Origin: Lamellibrachia luymesi
Taxonomy: Eukaryota; Annelida; Polychaeta; Sabellida; Siboglinidae
Direction of reading: 5' to 3'
Length of the DNA: 64,000 nt
Assembly: GCA_009193005.1 (NCBI GenBank)
Contig: SDWI01000158.1
Span: 360,566-424,565 of the forward strand
Of the stretch, positions 28,501 to 43,200 are shown piece by piece (the first letter of the stretch is position 1; every line of letters starts with the position of its first letter). Below the pieces are notes generated by a model. The model had not been told where the DNA came from, searched no databases, and saw only the letters and a list, made by a program, of their open reading frames with translations. Position numbers and translations under genes: made by a program.

Positions 28501-31500
28501 TCCAGTTCATTCTGCTGTATAAATGAGTATCTAGCTACATACGGTGGTGGGCGCATATGATAGAATAATTTTCACACATTAATTACAGCGTGGCTGACGT
28601 CAATTTGGGTAATTAAATGAAATGGTCTGCCACCGATGGAGCTTTGAGCGATCTTTCACCAGATTCTGCAGGATATGTTTCCTTTACATTTACCTATGAC
28701 AATTATGTCTTTATCGGATTTAGAGTTGCACCACGATTTCAAAATAATTTCCATTATAACTGATGATTTGACCGTTATCCAATTGCAGGCATTGCTGGAG
28801 ATTGATAATAGCAGAGACAGTTCCATCAGCTCTCTCAACATAGGCGTGGTGCTGGGGGACATGACTGGTACCTTACATCTAAGTCGGTCACATAAATTCT
28901 ACATTGAATTTGACTCATTTGTGCCGAAACGGTCTTCACCACCATGTAACTTCATCGTCGATGCTGGCAGTGAGGTTTGGCTGTCACACGACTTCCGGGT
29001 GATCGGCCGTGGGAACGTGGCTGTTCAGTTGGACGGACACATGTCTGGAGTGTATAACGTCACACTTGAAGATGGCCGCAAGACGTCACTTGGAATAAAC
29101 TCGTCAAACTCAAGATATATCGAGGGCAAATATGTGCAGTCCCCTCCAGGTGAGTTAATAATCAAGACAAAGTAAACGAAATATTACATATTTACTTAGC
29201 GATTTTTATTCAGATGGAATTTAGTGTTAAATATGTAATAATTATGTAAATTGAAATTAAATGTTGCTATATTGCTTGTGCATCCGCGGATGTGTGCGTG
29301 TATATCAATGCCATTTACTAAAGTCACTATGGCAGTACCAACTTAGAATTAATTTTACTCACAACATTGCAAACCAAATGAAACAATCTATGAATACGTA
29401 TCATGTTGTGCTTATCGTAGCCATACATATATTATATAATATTGTAGGTTTGTCTAGATACCATGTTTATTTACTGATATATTGTAACTGCCCACAATTT
29501 AAGGTATTCACATATTATACAATTGTTTTAAGTTTTGCACACCAATGTAGATCGCAATTCTGAGATTATTGTTTTAAAATGCATAGTGTGTATTATTGCG
29601 CTACAGGTGTCATGATGCTCAGTGACATCTCACTTGAGGCCAACTCCAGACTGACGCACCCAGAACAGCTCCACCTAGTGGCATCATCTGTACTCATGAG
29701 ACATGCCTCGCATTTGGAAGCTCGTGAAATCACTCTTGAGGTTGGATACCTCCACATGGAGGGAGAGGCAATGCTGGACACAAGTGGACGTGGTCCTGTG
29801 ACAACTGACTACGTGGGTGCTGTGGATCCAAGTGGTCATGGACTGGGTGGTGGACATGGCGGGTTTGGGGGAGGCTCAGACCTGATCAACTTCACAATGG
29901 GTCAGTGTTGCCAATTAGACATCATTAACAAATGCATGGTTGTGGTGCTTCCAACAATATTATGTTTTTGAATAAATTGACATTTTCCTTATGTAACTTC
30001 GATTCAGTTATGTTCATAAATTACAGCTACACGTTATAATTTGCATTTGCTCTCGTTTCTCGCCATTATATTGTCACTTCCTTCCGCTAGTATTGTGTGG
30101 TACTCCTGCGGCTTTCCGCTTACGAATGAAATATCGATATTAATAATTTGTTTAACGCCTAATGTGAATCGAATACAGCTCGTGTTATACACATTGTTGT
30201 ACATTGTTAATGTATACGCCTTGTTTGGACTATTTTAGGTATACCCTATGGGTCATACATACGGCCTCACCATCCCGGTACTGCAGGCGGTGGCATAGAA
30301 AGTGGTCCCGGGGGTGGAACGATCAGACTTGAGATTTCACGTGATCTACATCTGGATGGCTCCGTCCGTTCCCTCGGATCTGCTGCAACCAAAGGCAACA
30401 GTGGCGGTGGCAGTGGAGGCAGCATCCGTATCGTAACGACAACATTCTCTGGTCACGGTGAGGTCAGTGTCGAGGGTGGTACAGGATATGGACATGGCTA
30501 CGGGGGCGCTGGTGGCCGTATTGCTGTGAGGGTGCTATGGAGAAGAGAGTTTGCGGGGCGCTACGTGGCGTACGGAGGATATGGGGGAGAAGGACGGTCA
30601 GCGGATGCTGCAGGGAACGCAGCTGCCGGAACAGTCTATTACACATCCAGTGTCAGTCTGACATCACGTGAATACATCAACACCACAAACGGAGTTACCT
30701 TCAAAGACGACTTCCGAATGCTGTATATCGACAACGATGATCGTAACCACAATCTGCCAACAGTGATTCAGAATGATGACGGTAGCAGGTTGTTTGAGTT
30801 TGAAGAAATTCAAGCTCGTAATCACGTAGTCTTGCAGATGGCACATCCCAACGCAGAATTAATTGTCCACAAGTTCAGAGGTGATCGAACAGGATTGTTC
30901 CGTATGCTAAGTGGGCAGAAAATACATGTTGAATACGTCGCATCTGCGCTGGGCTACACCGTGGCACCAGTGAGTTATGAGATAGCTTCTGGGGCAGAGA
31001 TTGTTCTGCCATCCACAGTTTTACTGTTGGGAACACGCACGGTTATTCGGGGGAGGATTGTCAATGTGCACAATTTGACAGCAGCAGAGGGTGCTAGAAC
31101 AGTATTCTACTCGACTGCCCAGACAGCGGTCTTGCAGAATGGTACCTACAGCCATCTCACAGTGCTTGGTAACATCACTTTTGCAACCTTCATTGTGCAG
31201 CGTGGTTCAGTGTTAGATCTGTCACATATTGGTGGTGAATTAACGTTGCGTGTGGACACATTCCGAGTGAAGTATAACGGTGTGGTCAACATGAACCGCG
31301 GCCACATTGAGTCGAATGAAGCAGTCATTGAAAGTGAAGGTTTGCTTAATTTGAGAGGCACTGGACATGTCGCTGAGACTGGACCTGGCCGGGGTGTGAC
31401 CTCTGTCACTGGCTATGGACATGGTGGATCGCATGGCGGACACGGGGGAATACCAAAAGATGTACAGGCTGGTGAGTTGGACTACTATGATGACACCAAA

Positions 31501-34500
31501 CGTCCGCTTGTGTAAATTCAATCACCTGAAACGTTTAATCGAATTCTGCTGTTAGCCTATATATAAATTATATTATATGAATGTAAAGGGTAATCAAACT
31601 GTTGATCTATATGTTTGTAATGATTTTAAAACAAACTAATGGGGAAGTTAATATGGTACCTATGTGGTAATACGTTTTTGTTTGGCAATGCTTAAGTATA
31701 TTCTGAGCATGCTCTGCCAGCCGATTTCTGCACTGATGATTCCTAATATGTTAAGAGACACACTTTTACAACTGTTTTGCGTAGGTGCAATGTAACAAAG
31801 TAAACCTCTCTCCGCGTTGCTATTCGCTCTAATTATACGTTAAGTTAATCTCAAGTATATTTTGTTAGTGTGATAACATTTTATCTTTTGTAAAGCATAT
31901 TGTCTTTAGATTAGTGTACAGTGCATTAATTGACATATTAGTATTTGCTACAAATGTTGCTACACAATAATATTCAGTACGTACAAAGTTGCTGTGAAAG
32001 CTTAACTAAATAAATGTTTGTTTTACACGACTAGGCAAACCTTATGGATCCCTGTATGAGCCAGAACACCTGGGAAGTGGAGGTGGGAACGGCGGAGGAA
32101 CTGGTGGTCAAGGCGGAGGACAACTCATTTGGGACAATGGTCAGCTGCTCATACTTGATGGATATTTACTTGCAACAGGCATCACTGGGCGCGCCAGCAA
32201 TGCTGGCGGTGGTGCAGGAGGCAGCCTCTTTGTGAAGACCCTCAATCTGACAGGTTTTGGTTTAGCAGATGTCAGCGGAGGACATGGCTCAAAAACAGGT
32301 GCAGGAGGTGGCGGCGCTGGTGGGAGATTAGCGGTGCACATTGCCTTTGCCAACAAGTTCTCAGGACGGTTCCGTTCCGTTGGAGGCAAAGGTAGTGTTC
32401 CTGTGCCCGGTGGTGCAGCCGGCACTGTCTACGTTGAGGAAAGCAACCGCGGGCCACAGTATGATGACATCAAGTATGATCGAACACAGAACCGCACGTA
32501 TATTACAGCACAGCATCGTCGCCTCGAGATTGACAATGAAGATATCGATGCCCATTTGTACACAAACCATGCAGAACCATGGTTGTATACCACACTCAAC
32601 GAAGGTGACAAACACTTATATGCATTTGATGAAGCCTTTCTCACAAGACATGCAAACATGCTCATTGACTACCCCGATGGAGGCTTACAGGTTGTCGTAA
32701 AGATTGAAAAGTTTCTCGGTGACAGGACAGGTTTGGTTCACTTGCGTCAAAACCAAACATTGCTTGTGGAATATGAGGTGTCTGTGATGAATGAGACGCA
32801 TGCACCATGCAGTTTCAGAATTGATGCCGGCTCGGAGATTTACCTGCCAGAGACCGTTGACATGCTTGGAACGCGCACGGTTCTTGCCGGCCGGATCACT
32901 GGCGTTGAGAATATGTTCATCACCGACGGGTCTGACATTATCTTCCTTTCAACGGCACAGACTGCTCTTTTTGAAAATGGCTCTTATGTATTGCTGACAC
33001 CACCTGGGAACTTTTCTTTCACGACCATCTATGTGGAGCGGGGGTCAAAGGCAGAGTTCAGTCAGATCACATCACAGTTGAGTATTGACTGTGCCCTGTT
33101 GAGGGTGAAATATCAAGGTATGCTAGTGATGAACGACGTTGAGATCTTCTCCACTAATGCCATCGTGGAGAGTGAAGGGGTGTTCCACCTGGACGAAAGA
33201 GGGTGGCCAGCCGAGAGCGGGGATGGACATGGAGTAGCCCTTGAGGGCGGGGTGGGCTCTGGTGCAGGACATGGCGGGTGGGGTGGTGCCCCTGGTTATG
33301 CCATGGGTGGGACACCCTATGACTCTGTCTTTGCACCAACGAGAAAAGGCAGTGGCGGAGGTATGTATGACTATGTGATACTATTGTGTAAACGCGGGTG
33401 TACATGCTTGGAAAATGTATGCAAATATACAACAATATTTGTATGTGTATGTGTGCTTCTTTTTCAAATTACAATGTCTACGTTTTTTTATAATAACGTA
33501 ATTATTTTACATTCATTGGAGTCATGTGGCGTTATGAGTTTTGTAAAACCCGTCATTCTTCTCAATTTATATTGCTGTCGCTCGATACCTGTACACGATT
33601 GCCATATACTGATGTTTTAACTGTATGTGGTCTATTTGATGAATTTGTATATGTTGATCATATTTAAACATTCTTACTAATTGTAATACTGCTGTTGTTG
33701 CAGGTAATGCTGGTGGAACGGGTGGTGCCGGCGGTGGTATCCTCTACTGGGAGGTAGCAGAGCTACTTGAGCTAGATGGTGCACTGTCCCTTCGTGGTGC
33801 GAATGGTAATGGGGCCAATGCAGGTGGTGGAAGTGGTGGTGCTCTGCTAATAAAGACAACCAATATAACTGGTCACGGTCTCGTGGCTGTCGACGGTGGT
33901 GCTGGCGTTGGCACTGGTTGTGGTGGCTCTGGTGGCCGTGCAGGTATCCACTGCAGATGGCGCTACCAGTTTGGCGGACAGTTTGACAACTTCGGTGGCG
34001 ATGGTGGGCCGGGCTACACCAGCTCACATGCAGGAGCAGCTGGAACCACTTACAAGGAGGAGAACATGCGAGAGTTGGAATATAGGCTAAAGAAGTACGA
34101 CAAAGTTCACAACACAACCTTTCTTGCCGTGGACCATATGTATCTGCACACAGACAATGCAGGAAAACATAGTCCCGCAGCCACACTCATTATGGAGGAT
34201 GGACGTATTGAGTATGAACTGGATGAACTGGAGCTGACTGGCTCTACACGCTTGCTTCTGTTCCATCCCAGTGACGTGCCTCGGATCAAAATCACCGTTC
34301 ACAAGTTTATTGGGGACCGCAGTGGCCAACTGCATCTAAAGACAAGACAGATTGCCTACGTTGAAGTCGTAGAATCTGAGAACAACCGCACAGAAGCACC
34401 GTGCAGTTACATCATAGATGACGGGGCTGAGATTGTGCTACCGACTGAAACACACATACATGGCACAAATAGTACTATTGCTGGTCTCGTCACTGGTGTT

Positions 34501-37500
34501 CAGCATTTATTCGTCGAAGACAAGGCCATCATTGAATTTCTCTCAACTGGTCAAACTGCACTCATCAAAAATGGAACTTATGTCGCCATGACTCATCCCG
34601 GAAATTTCACATTTGACACGTTTAGTGTAAAATCAGGTGGTAATGTTCAATTCACTAACATAACCAAGTTGATCTACCTTCAAGTGAATGAGTTTCGTGT
34701 AAAATACAGAGGAACACTTTACATGAATCATGCAGAGATATCATCTTCATTTGCGTGGATTGAGAGTCAAGGCACATTCCGATTGGATGGGAAAGGGTAT
34801 GCAGCTGAAGAAGGGCCCGGCAGAGGACTTACTCGTAACAATATTGGGCATGGAGCAGGTCATGGTGGGTACGGTGGTGTTGTCAGTAATGAAGCTAATG
34901 CAGCAGAACCCTATGATTCAGTTTACACACCCCGTGAGGCAGGAAGTGGGGGTGGAAATGGTCGTGGAATAGGTGGGGCTGGAGGTGGGACGTTGCTTTG
35001 GAGGGTTGGCCAGTATATTGAGGTAAATGGTCTGTTGATGCTTAAAGGAGCAGATGGAAGCGGTACCGATGCAGGGGGTGGTAGCGGTGGCAGTGTCACT
35101 GTATATACAACCAACATCACTGGGCATGGGGAGATTAATGTCATCGGAGGCAGTGGTTCCGGAAAAGGTACAGGTGGTGCTAGTGGTCGTGCTGCAATTC
35201 ACTGTAGGTGGCGGTACTGGTATGGAGGCCAGTTCAAGGACCGAGGTGGCAGTGGTGGCAAGAACTGGGAAATTACCCGAGGCGCAGCTGCTGGTACAGT
35301 GTACGTGGAAAACAACAACAGACCTCTGGAGTACCGCATACTGAAATATATGCCTGACACTAACTACACCTACTTTGAGGTTGATCATAAGTACGTGCAT
35401 ATTGACAATGAACACAGAAAGGTGCCCGTGGCCACAATGGTTATGGAGCCACAGACAACATTGTATGTGTTTGACGAGATGGAACTAACCGGGGATTCAC
35501 GTCTCGTGTTTTACCACATACCAGGCTCACAGGTCAACGTCACGGTTCACCGATTCATTGGGGACAAAACTGGGCGTGTTCACATACGTGAACACCAGAA
35601 ATTATTTAGCGAGTTTGTTGAATCGACAACAAATGTAACGGAGGCTCCTTGCAGCTACGTGATTGACTTTGGGGCTGAACTACTACTTCCAACTGAGGTA
35701 CGTCTGCATGGTACAGACACACAGCTAGACGGCATGATCACTGGCGTTCATCACCTGTACATCGAAGCAGGGTCCCACGTCACTGTCTCATCGACTGCAC
35801 AGACAGCATTGATGGAGAACCAGGAATATGTGGATGTAACGACGAAAGGGAATATTTCAGTGGCAACGTTAAACCTGAGAAAAGATGGGGTTTTGCAGCT
35901 AAGGAAAATCATGTCTGATCTGACGGTGACCACAGGATTCCTAGAAGTGAAGTACGAAGGGCTGATTGAGATGAATCATGGATATTTGGAGTTAGGTGAT
36001 GCTGACGTGGAAACAGGGGGAAGAGTTGACTTGAAGGGGCGAGGGTATGTGGCGGGACAGGGAGAAGGTGCCGGGTCGTCAGGCTGTGGGGGTAGTTATG
36101 GAGGCCGTGCTGGTGGTTCAGGCACATGTCCTCAGCTGGCATATGGATCCACATTCCGCCCCACAGACTTAGGTAGTGGTGGCAGTGGCCAGGGAGGTGG
36201 CACTGGTGGAGGTCATGTCAATATCAGAGTTGGACGGATGTTTGCTCTCGATGGATCGGTGACTGTATCAGGGGGCGATGCCACCAACGGTGGCGGTGGT
36301 AGTGGAGGCACTCTACTAGTAGAAGCATATAACATGTCTGGGCATGGTGTGCTGGATGCAAGTGGTGGTTCTGGCATGGGAGCAGGGGGTGGGGGTAGTG
36401 GGGGTAGAATAGCAGTCCACATCACCTTCAGCAATTTGTATGGTGGTAGATACGTTGCGAGTGGGGGAGAGGCAGGTAAAACTTGCTCTCTGACAAAATG
36501 CATCGGAGGCCCAGGAACCATCTACAAGTATGAGTCAAATCACGGACCACAGTATCGTGAACTCAAGTACAACCCCAGACTCAACGCAACCACTGTGAAA
36601 CCGGAACACTCAAAGTTGACTATTGACAATCGTGACCTGATCACAGACAATGCAGCAGTTGTCATGGAAACAAATACCGTCTACTACGAGTTTGACGAGG
36701 TTCAGGTTGAGGGACACTCTTATGTCCATTTCTACCGGCCAACTACTAGTGCCATTGTGAATGTTGTGATCCATGAACTGACTGGCAACAAGAAGGGACT
36801 TGTGCGTGTCCAGCGTAGACAACGTGTTATCATCAACTTTGTTGAGTCAACTCATACCTACTTAGACGCTCCATGTGGTTTCCATGTTGACCGTGGCGGT
36901 GTCGTTGTCCTCCCAACAAAGGTAATGATCCTTGCTGAGAAGGTTATCCTTGAAGGTCGCATGACAGGAGTCGATGAACTGATCATAGAGAGGAAGGGAG
37001 AATTTGTGATTGCTGAGGATGCACACACTGGCGCTGTGCCAGATTTGATCCAGTGGTATACTGACAATGACGATGACCAATATACTCCTGGCCATGTTCA
37101 ACTCCAAACGTTATCTATTCAAAACGCCGGTCAGTTTACGTCTCAGATGGGATCTGTGAAGCCAGTTGTAGACGCGGGACACATTGTGGTCAAAGCTGGT
37201 GGTTTGTTGGCGTTACACTGTCTAGTCACTCGGCTAAACTGTTCTGTGCTTGAGGTGGAGAAAACGAGCAGGATTGATGGAACAGGCTATGGTTACCCAG
37301 GAGGACAAGGAGCAGGGCGGGGAGCTGCAGCTACCCATGAGGCTTCAGGCGGTGGTCACGGTGGAAAAGGTAATGCAATAGCCAAATTGTATATTGAGGC
37401 GCTTATCCGCAAAACGGGTTAAACGCAAAATAAAAAAACTTAGTTAAGGACAGTTTTGTGCCGTCATCGATGGTGGTGGAAGGCAAAATTGGTTTGCGCC

Positions 37501-38694
37501 AAAACAAGCTACACACCACGCAATTGACTAATAACATAACGGTTTCCCCGTAAACAGGGTTAAGCGACACGTTCGTTTTGTCCGCAGAATGGGTTATCCA
37601 TGCAGTTTAGTAATTAATTTATACTTTTGTTTCTATAACTGTTTCTGTATTAGGAGAGGCAACTAGTTGGTATTATTAAAGTTGCTTTTTGGATACATAA
37701 CATTGAAGTACTCAATAGTCTTCTCAGGAAAGCAAACATGCAGATCATGACAATAACATAATTTGCAACAATAATAATGTCACCGTTGTATTTAATTCAA
37801 ACTAGTATTTGTTTGTATATAATTTATGATAACACTACAATGCATATGTCATTGAGTAACATAATAGACTAGTGTAATTTCTACTTGGGTGTAGACAATT
37901 GAACCATACGATAATTATCAGAGCTATTTACACGATGTAACGCGTTTTGAAGCGAAATGGGTTTAACTTTTGAGATTTTGATGATAAACATTTATTATCA
38001 ATTTGAATTTAGTTGTCCAAATAGTGCCACAAGCGATATATGTTGACAAACGCAATATTCCGGTTATCAACAATGCAAAACATGATTTATCCCAAAACGC
38101 ACAAATTGGATTGAATCCTTTTTGCGGATAAACGCCTCATGCCATATGCAGCATCAACATCATCATCAACACCAATGTGTAATGTGTTTGATATGCTGTT
38201 GTGTGTTCCATTTCGAAGTGTCCGCACATCTCAGAGATTTTACTGAGTCTTTTTTAGTTGTTATGGCTCTATAGTATAAAAAGTGTGTCAGGGATTAGGT
38301 ATAAAAGATTTTTATTGGTCCTGAAAAACATATACCACGCTATATGTAAGAATATATACGTTTACTTTTAAATATCGTTTAGGTAGTCCGTGGACATTCT
38401 TACTTATGATAATATAGTTCAGATTTATCACAAATGTAAATAAATGATATACCGTAAATATTGCAGGTGGCAATGCAAAAGGCAACGTTGCTGTCGGTGG
38501 ATCCCCTGTTGGTTCGGTACACGAGTGTGTGGAGCCGGGCAGTGGCGGTGGCGGCTCAGCGGGTGGCGCGGGTGGTGCACACCTACATGTCACAGCGGCG
38601 CAAGTGAGTGGCGCGTTATGATCACAACAACGTTTATATAATCGTCTACGCATGTAGTTGATCATGCACACACACACACGCACGCACGCACGCT

Positions 38695-38789
<95 letters not shown>

Positions 38790-40113
38790 CATGTGATTGT
38801 TCGTTGGTGTTTTGTTTTACATATAATACATTGCACATGTACTACACATTGCATATGTAAATGTATTTATTATAATAAGTGTTTTGTATTATCAGTTGTA
38901 CGAGAGTTGTTTAATATTAAGTATGTGTTACTTACGTGTGTCGCTGTAGAGACTGACTATTGATGGAGTGATAACTTTGGATGGAAGCCCAGGCAAGGGT
39001 AGAGCTGTAAGTGGGGCTGGAGCAGGAGGCAGCATCCTCATCAGCACACTTGATCTCCGTGGCTACGGCAACATTCACGCAAATGGAGGGCGTGCATTTG
39101 ACAACGTCTATAGTAGCAATCCTGTAATATACTCCGGTGAGTTTGATCAATACAAAAATAACAGTTTCCCGTGATGTGATATTATTATATTCAGTACCAG
39201 GGTTGTAATTACAGAGGCTGTTATCAATTGTTTAAATTACATTCTAAATATTAGCTAAATAATGCAAACGGATTTAACTTATGTGTTTTGGATTTGTATT
39301 TCTTTGATAGGCAATGGAGGTGGTGGCGGCGGCCGTATTGCAGTCTACGTCGGGCAGCAGTCATCTTTCCACGGCAGAATTCATGCAGTTGGTGGACGTG
39401 GAGGTGACCACGGAGGCCATCCAGGCAGTCCAGGGACTGTCTTCATTGAGACGGCCAATGGAGAAGATCGGCATCGCAAACTACACATTGACGGCGCTAA
39501 CTTTGGCACGGAGACTTTGTGTAGCTATGCCAGTGTTCTGACGACTGTCAACACTGTACACACAATCACTGATGTGTATCTCACACACAGGGCATGCATG
39601 GCTGTGAAAGCAGTAAGTTGATTTCATTATTTTCATTCATATTTCTATGCACATGTCTTATAGAATAACAGTAACTTCCCATTAAAGGCACTAAGTGCAT
39701 TATAACATACAATATCCAATAATTACAAAGAAACTACACTTTTGATAAAACAATGGCATGAAATACGTATTAGGATTACGGCATTGATATAATGATCCTA
39801 TTTAGAATGCATCAACATGTATCTGATATTGCACTTTTAAAACACATCTATTCTCCTTTCTATGAAGTCTAGTGTATGTTTACTCTCACAATTATATATC
39901 ATTCATACTCGTGAATAATAAGTGTGTAATGTCCCAATATGCAGTCTCTGTATTGCATGCTCCTGTGGATATTTAATTTGTGTTGTGTGTTTTATAAACC
40001 ATTTTGTGTTGCATACTGGTCGGTGCATGTTGTATGTTTAGCAACGTATTTCCAATATTAATCATCATTGATATCCGATTTACTTTATGATTTGGTAGGT
40101 CATAAACACACAC

Positions 40114-40204
<91 letters not shown>

Positions 40205-43200
40205 TACACAAGGTGGTTAAGCATACATATAATACACGACGGTCGCACTGTGGAGATTCAGTGTATGTTGTGCTTACAGGGCACCCTCCATCTCGGACGT
40301 CTTACTGGGGATGGCACTGGTCTGATGGAGATTCACAGTGGCCACGAGGTGACAATCGGTAATAGTAAATTTCGAACACACATAAATGCCCACGTACGAC
40401 TGTACCATGGTGCTACATTGACCATACCTGATGTCACCTACTTTGTGCGGATGACTGACATTCAGGGCATGGTGAGGGGAGTTCATGCCCTCTTTGTCCG
40501 TGGTCACACAAAGCTGCACGATACCGGCTCCATGACGTGCGAAACTGAAGCAACTGCAGGACACTACTGGCTCACAGAGTTCGCTCTCCTCAAGGGCAGC
40601 AGACTGGAAGCGGTAGCTTCAAGTGCCTCTGTCCTCAGTGCTGGTATTCACCTCCAGATAGAGCGGTTTGATGTTGAGTATGATGGCAAGGTTTTCATTA
40701 ACGGTGCGTTTACAGTATTCGCAGCAATAGTGAACATTGAGAAGAACGCATTAGTAGATGGCACCGCCACTGGTTATACAGCATCAACAGGACCTGGACA
40801 AGGTTGTGATAGCATAGGAGGTTATCATGGACAGTCCGGAGGCAGTGGTGCTGGCTACGGGGGTCGAGGTGGGAAGAGTGACGGCGGTTCGTGTTCCACT
40901 ACAACCCCACCCTGTTGTGGAGGAGGAGTGACATATGGTATCGAGGCCCTACCCAAGGAGAAGGGAAGCGGTGGTGGAAATTGTCTGACTAGTCGTCACG
41001 GTGGCAGTGGAGGAGCTGCCGTGATGTTCGCTGTCAGCAAACTGATGACATTAGAGGGGTGGTTAAAGATGGATGGTGCTGACGGACAGCCAGGAGCAGG
41101 CGGAGGCAGTGGGGGTGCTGTTTGGCTTGATGCATCCTGCATGGAGGGCTGGGGTAAAATTAATGCTGATGGCGGGGCTGCAACCAGGGTGTGTGTCAGG
41201 ACTTGTCATAGAGGTGGTTGTTGTGACTATTGTGATGGTGGTGGTGGTGGAGGTGGTCGTATACGAGCGGTCTCTCCAAGCTACGGCAACAAAGTTGTCC
41301 TCAATCACCACAGTGTCGCTGGTGGCACTGGCGCAGCGGGACACGGAAGCCCTGGAACGTGGACGGTTGACCCTGCAAACAAATGCTCTGGTCACGGTCA
41401 GTGGAACATCACGTCATGTGAATGTAACAGAGGCTATGTTGGTGACGACTGTCAGTATTCGTGTGACACTGAAGTAACTTGTGGTGGCCATGGCACATGT
41501 GGTGACCGCGGTCAGTGTGTCTGTCACATTGGCCGAGTCGGGTACCAATGTGAATACGTGTGTGACCCTGTCACAACCTGCAGTGGTCATGGACAGTGCT
41601 CTCCGTGTGGTAGTTGTGTCTGTGATGCATGTTTCCATGGTGACGGCTGCTCACAGGAGTGCCATAGTGGCGGCCACTGCATCGCTGATCGCTGTGTCTG
41701 TGACAGCTGTCACTTGGGGGCGTACTGCGAGTCCACGTGCAATGGTCACGGAGTTTGTGTGGATACTGGCAATAACTCAAGTCGGTGCAGATGTGATGTC
41801 ATGTGGAGGGGAGATTTATGCACTCGTCCGGGTTGTCCCGGCGACACGGAAGACTGCAGTGGAAACGGCGTGTGCAATGCCGCTGACAGTGTCTGCTACT
41901 GCAATCCTGGTTGGTCAGGTAAGTCAGCATACAGATAAGAATAATAAATAAATCACTACACATTATTTATTAATAACTAATCTCTCATAATCAGTCTGCT
42001 TTTATACACATTTAATGTTTTCTCAATTTTCTTGCAACAGTGGCACTATTGTATTCATCATATGTATTTTCTTGCAATACCCAACAGTAGTAGAGACTGT
42101 TTGTTTGACAGACCAGCCTAGTTCCATTCAACTTGCAGGATGCACTGCCACTCAATTAATTTGGCACTCAAACGTCTTCCTTCTCCAGTGCCAGTTTGCC
42201 ATTTATTTTCCCCCACGGCATTATATCAATTGTTCGCACATGACTTCTAGAAAAAAAACAGTCTGGATATCACCACTGTTTTATTATCAGTTGGTCTTAT
42301 TTTCCCTGTGTCAAACATGAAAGATGAAGTTAATGTTATCGGCTGCTCTGCGTATGTTATCACTCAACTGTGCTTCTCTATTCTAAAGACATTGGCAGAT
42401 GGCTGCACATGCTTTTGTTTTCATAACTTCGGTCTTCCTGTTGTATCTTGCTGTGTGTTTCACTTAGCGCATTCATTGGGTACCATGTATATGTCATTGT
42501 ACACTGATGTCACCCAATTGTTGAGGTTTTATATACGTCTTGTTAGCACAATCTGATAATTTTATCAAAGAAATTTACAATGACTATATCATTTCTATTT
42601 TCTTCCTTTTCTTCAGGCGGTAGATAATATTAATTATATTCGGCAAAACAATGTTGACCTCATACAAGATGTCCACCTCATTATTCCTTTCCTTAAGATC
42701 ACCATCCATTTTTATCAGCACCTTGGGGCCCTAAATTAATTGATTATCTTATATCATGAGTATAACAACTACATTACACAAGTATCGCCTTGATTTTGCG
42801 ACACTATTGGAGTTATTTAGTCTCGCTAGTTTGTTATTGATCAACAACCAGTTAAAACCGACGTAAAAGTGAAGATATCAAGAACGTTGAATGTTCTATA
42901 TTTTGAATAGGGCATTTTTTTAAGATATTGTAGGTGACAAACTTAAAATAAATTTTCCTTATAATAAGTGTTACGCCACATATGTTTGTGTGCACTTTCC
43001 TGTAATTATTCACATTGTTTTTCTGTCGCGGTGCAGGTGACGACTGCTCCAAGTCTGACTGCCCTGGTGAGCCCGGCTGCAGTGGGCGTGGCTTCTGTGA
43101 CGGGTCCACAGACCCTCCACGGTGTTCCCGTTGTGACACTGGCTGGTATGGCGAGAGTTGCTCTGACCCGTGTGTACACGGCACTCACAACGATGACAAC

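Larger units (their letters stand above)
1..41372 (+). other. Glycine-rich module array (17 copies at protein level)
   Basis: Counting the GGGGGGRI-type block gives 17 copies (exons 6,10,11,12x2,16,18x3,22,25,26,27x3,30,31). The FDE.xL block also gives 17. Conserved landmarks per module are L.IDN, FDE.xL, HxFxGDxTGxLH, APCS..ID.GAEI.LP, GR.TGV..L, VKY.G, GRG, GAGHGG.GG, YGS.Y.P, GSGGG, GGGSGGS, GHG...GG.G, GGGGGGRIAVH, F.G...YGG and GGPGTVY. The short alternating hydrophobic/Gly strands resemble right-handed beta-solenoids of adhesins (inference). The part is almost cysteine-free except APCS and IHCRWRY. Confidence 0.8.

Noticed and set aside
38312..38854. 180-codon minus-strand frame
   Set aside because: Mostly translation of the (ACGC)n/(AC)n microsatellite and the antisense of exon 28.
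41919..43036. Boundary between two separate genes (Gly-rich gene and EGF gene)
   Set aside because: The transition itself lies inside exon 31, and exon 31 to 32 joins in phase across a normal GT-AG intron.
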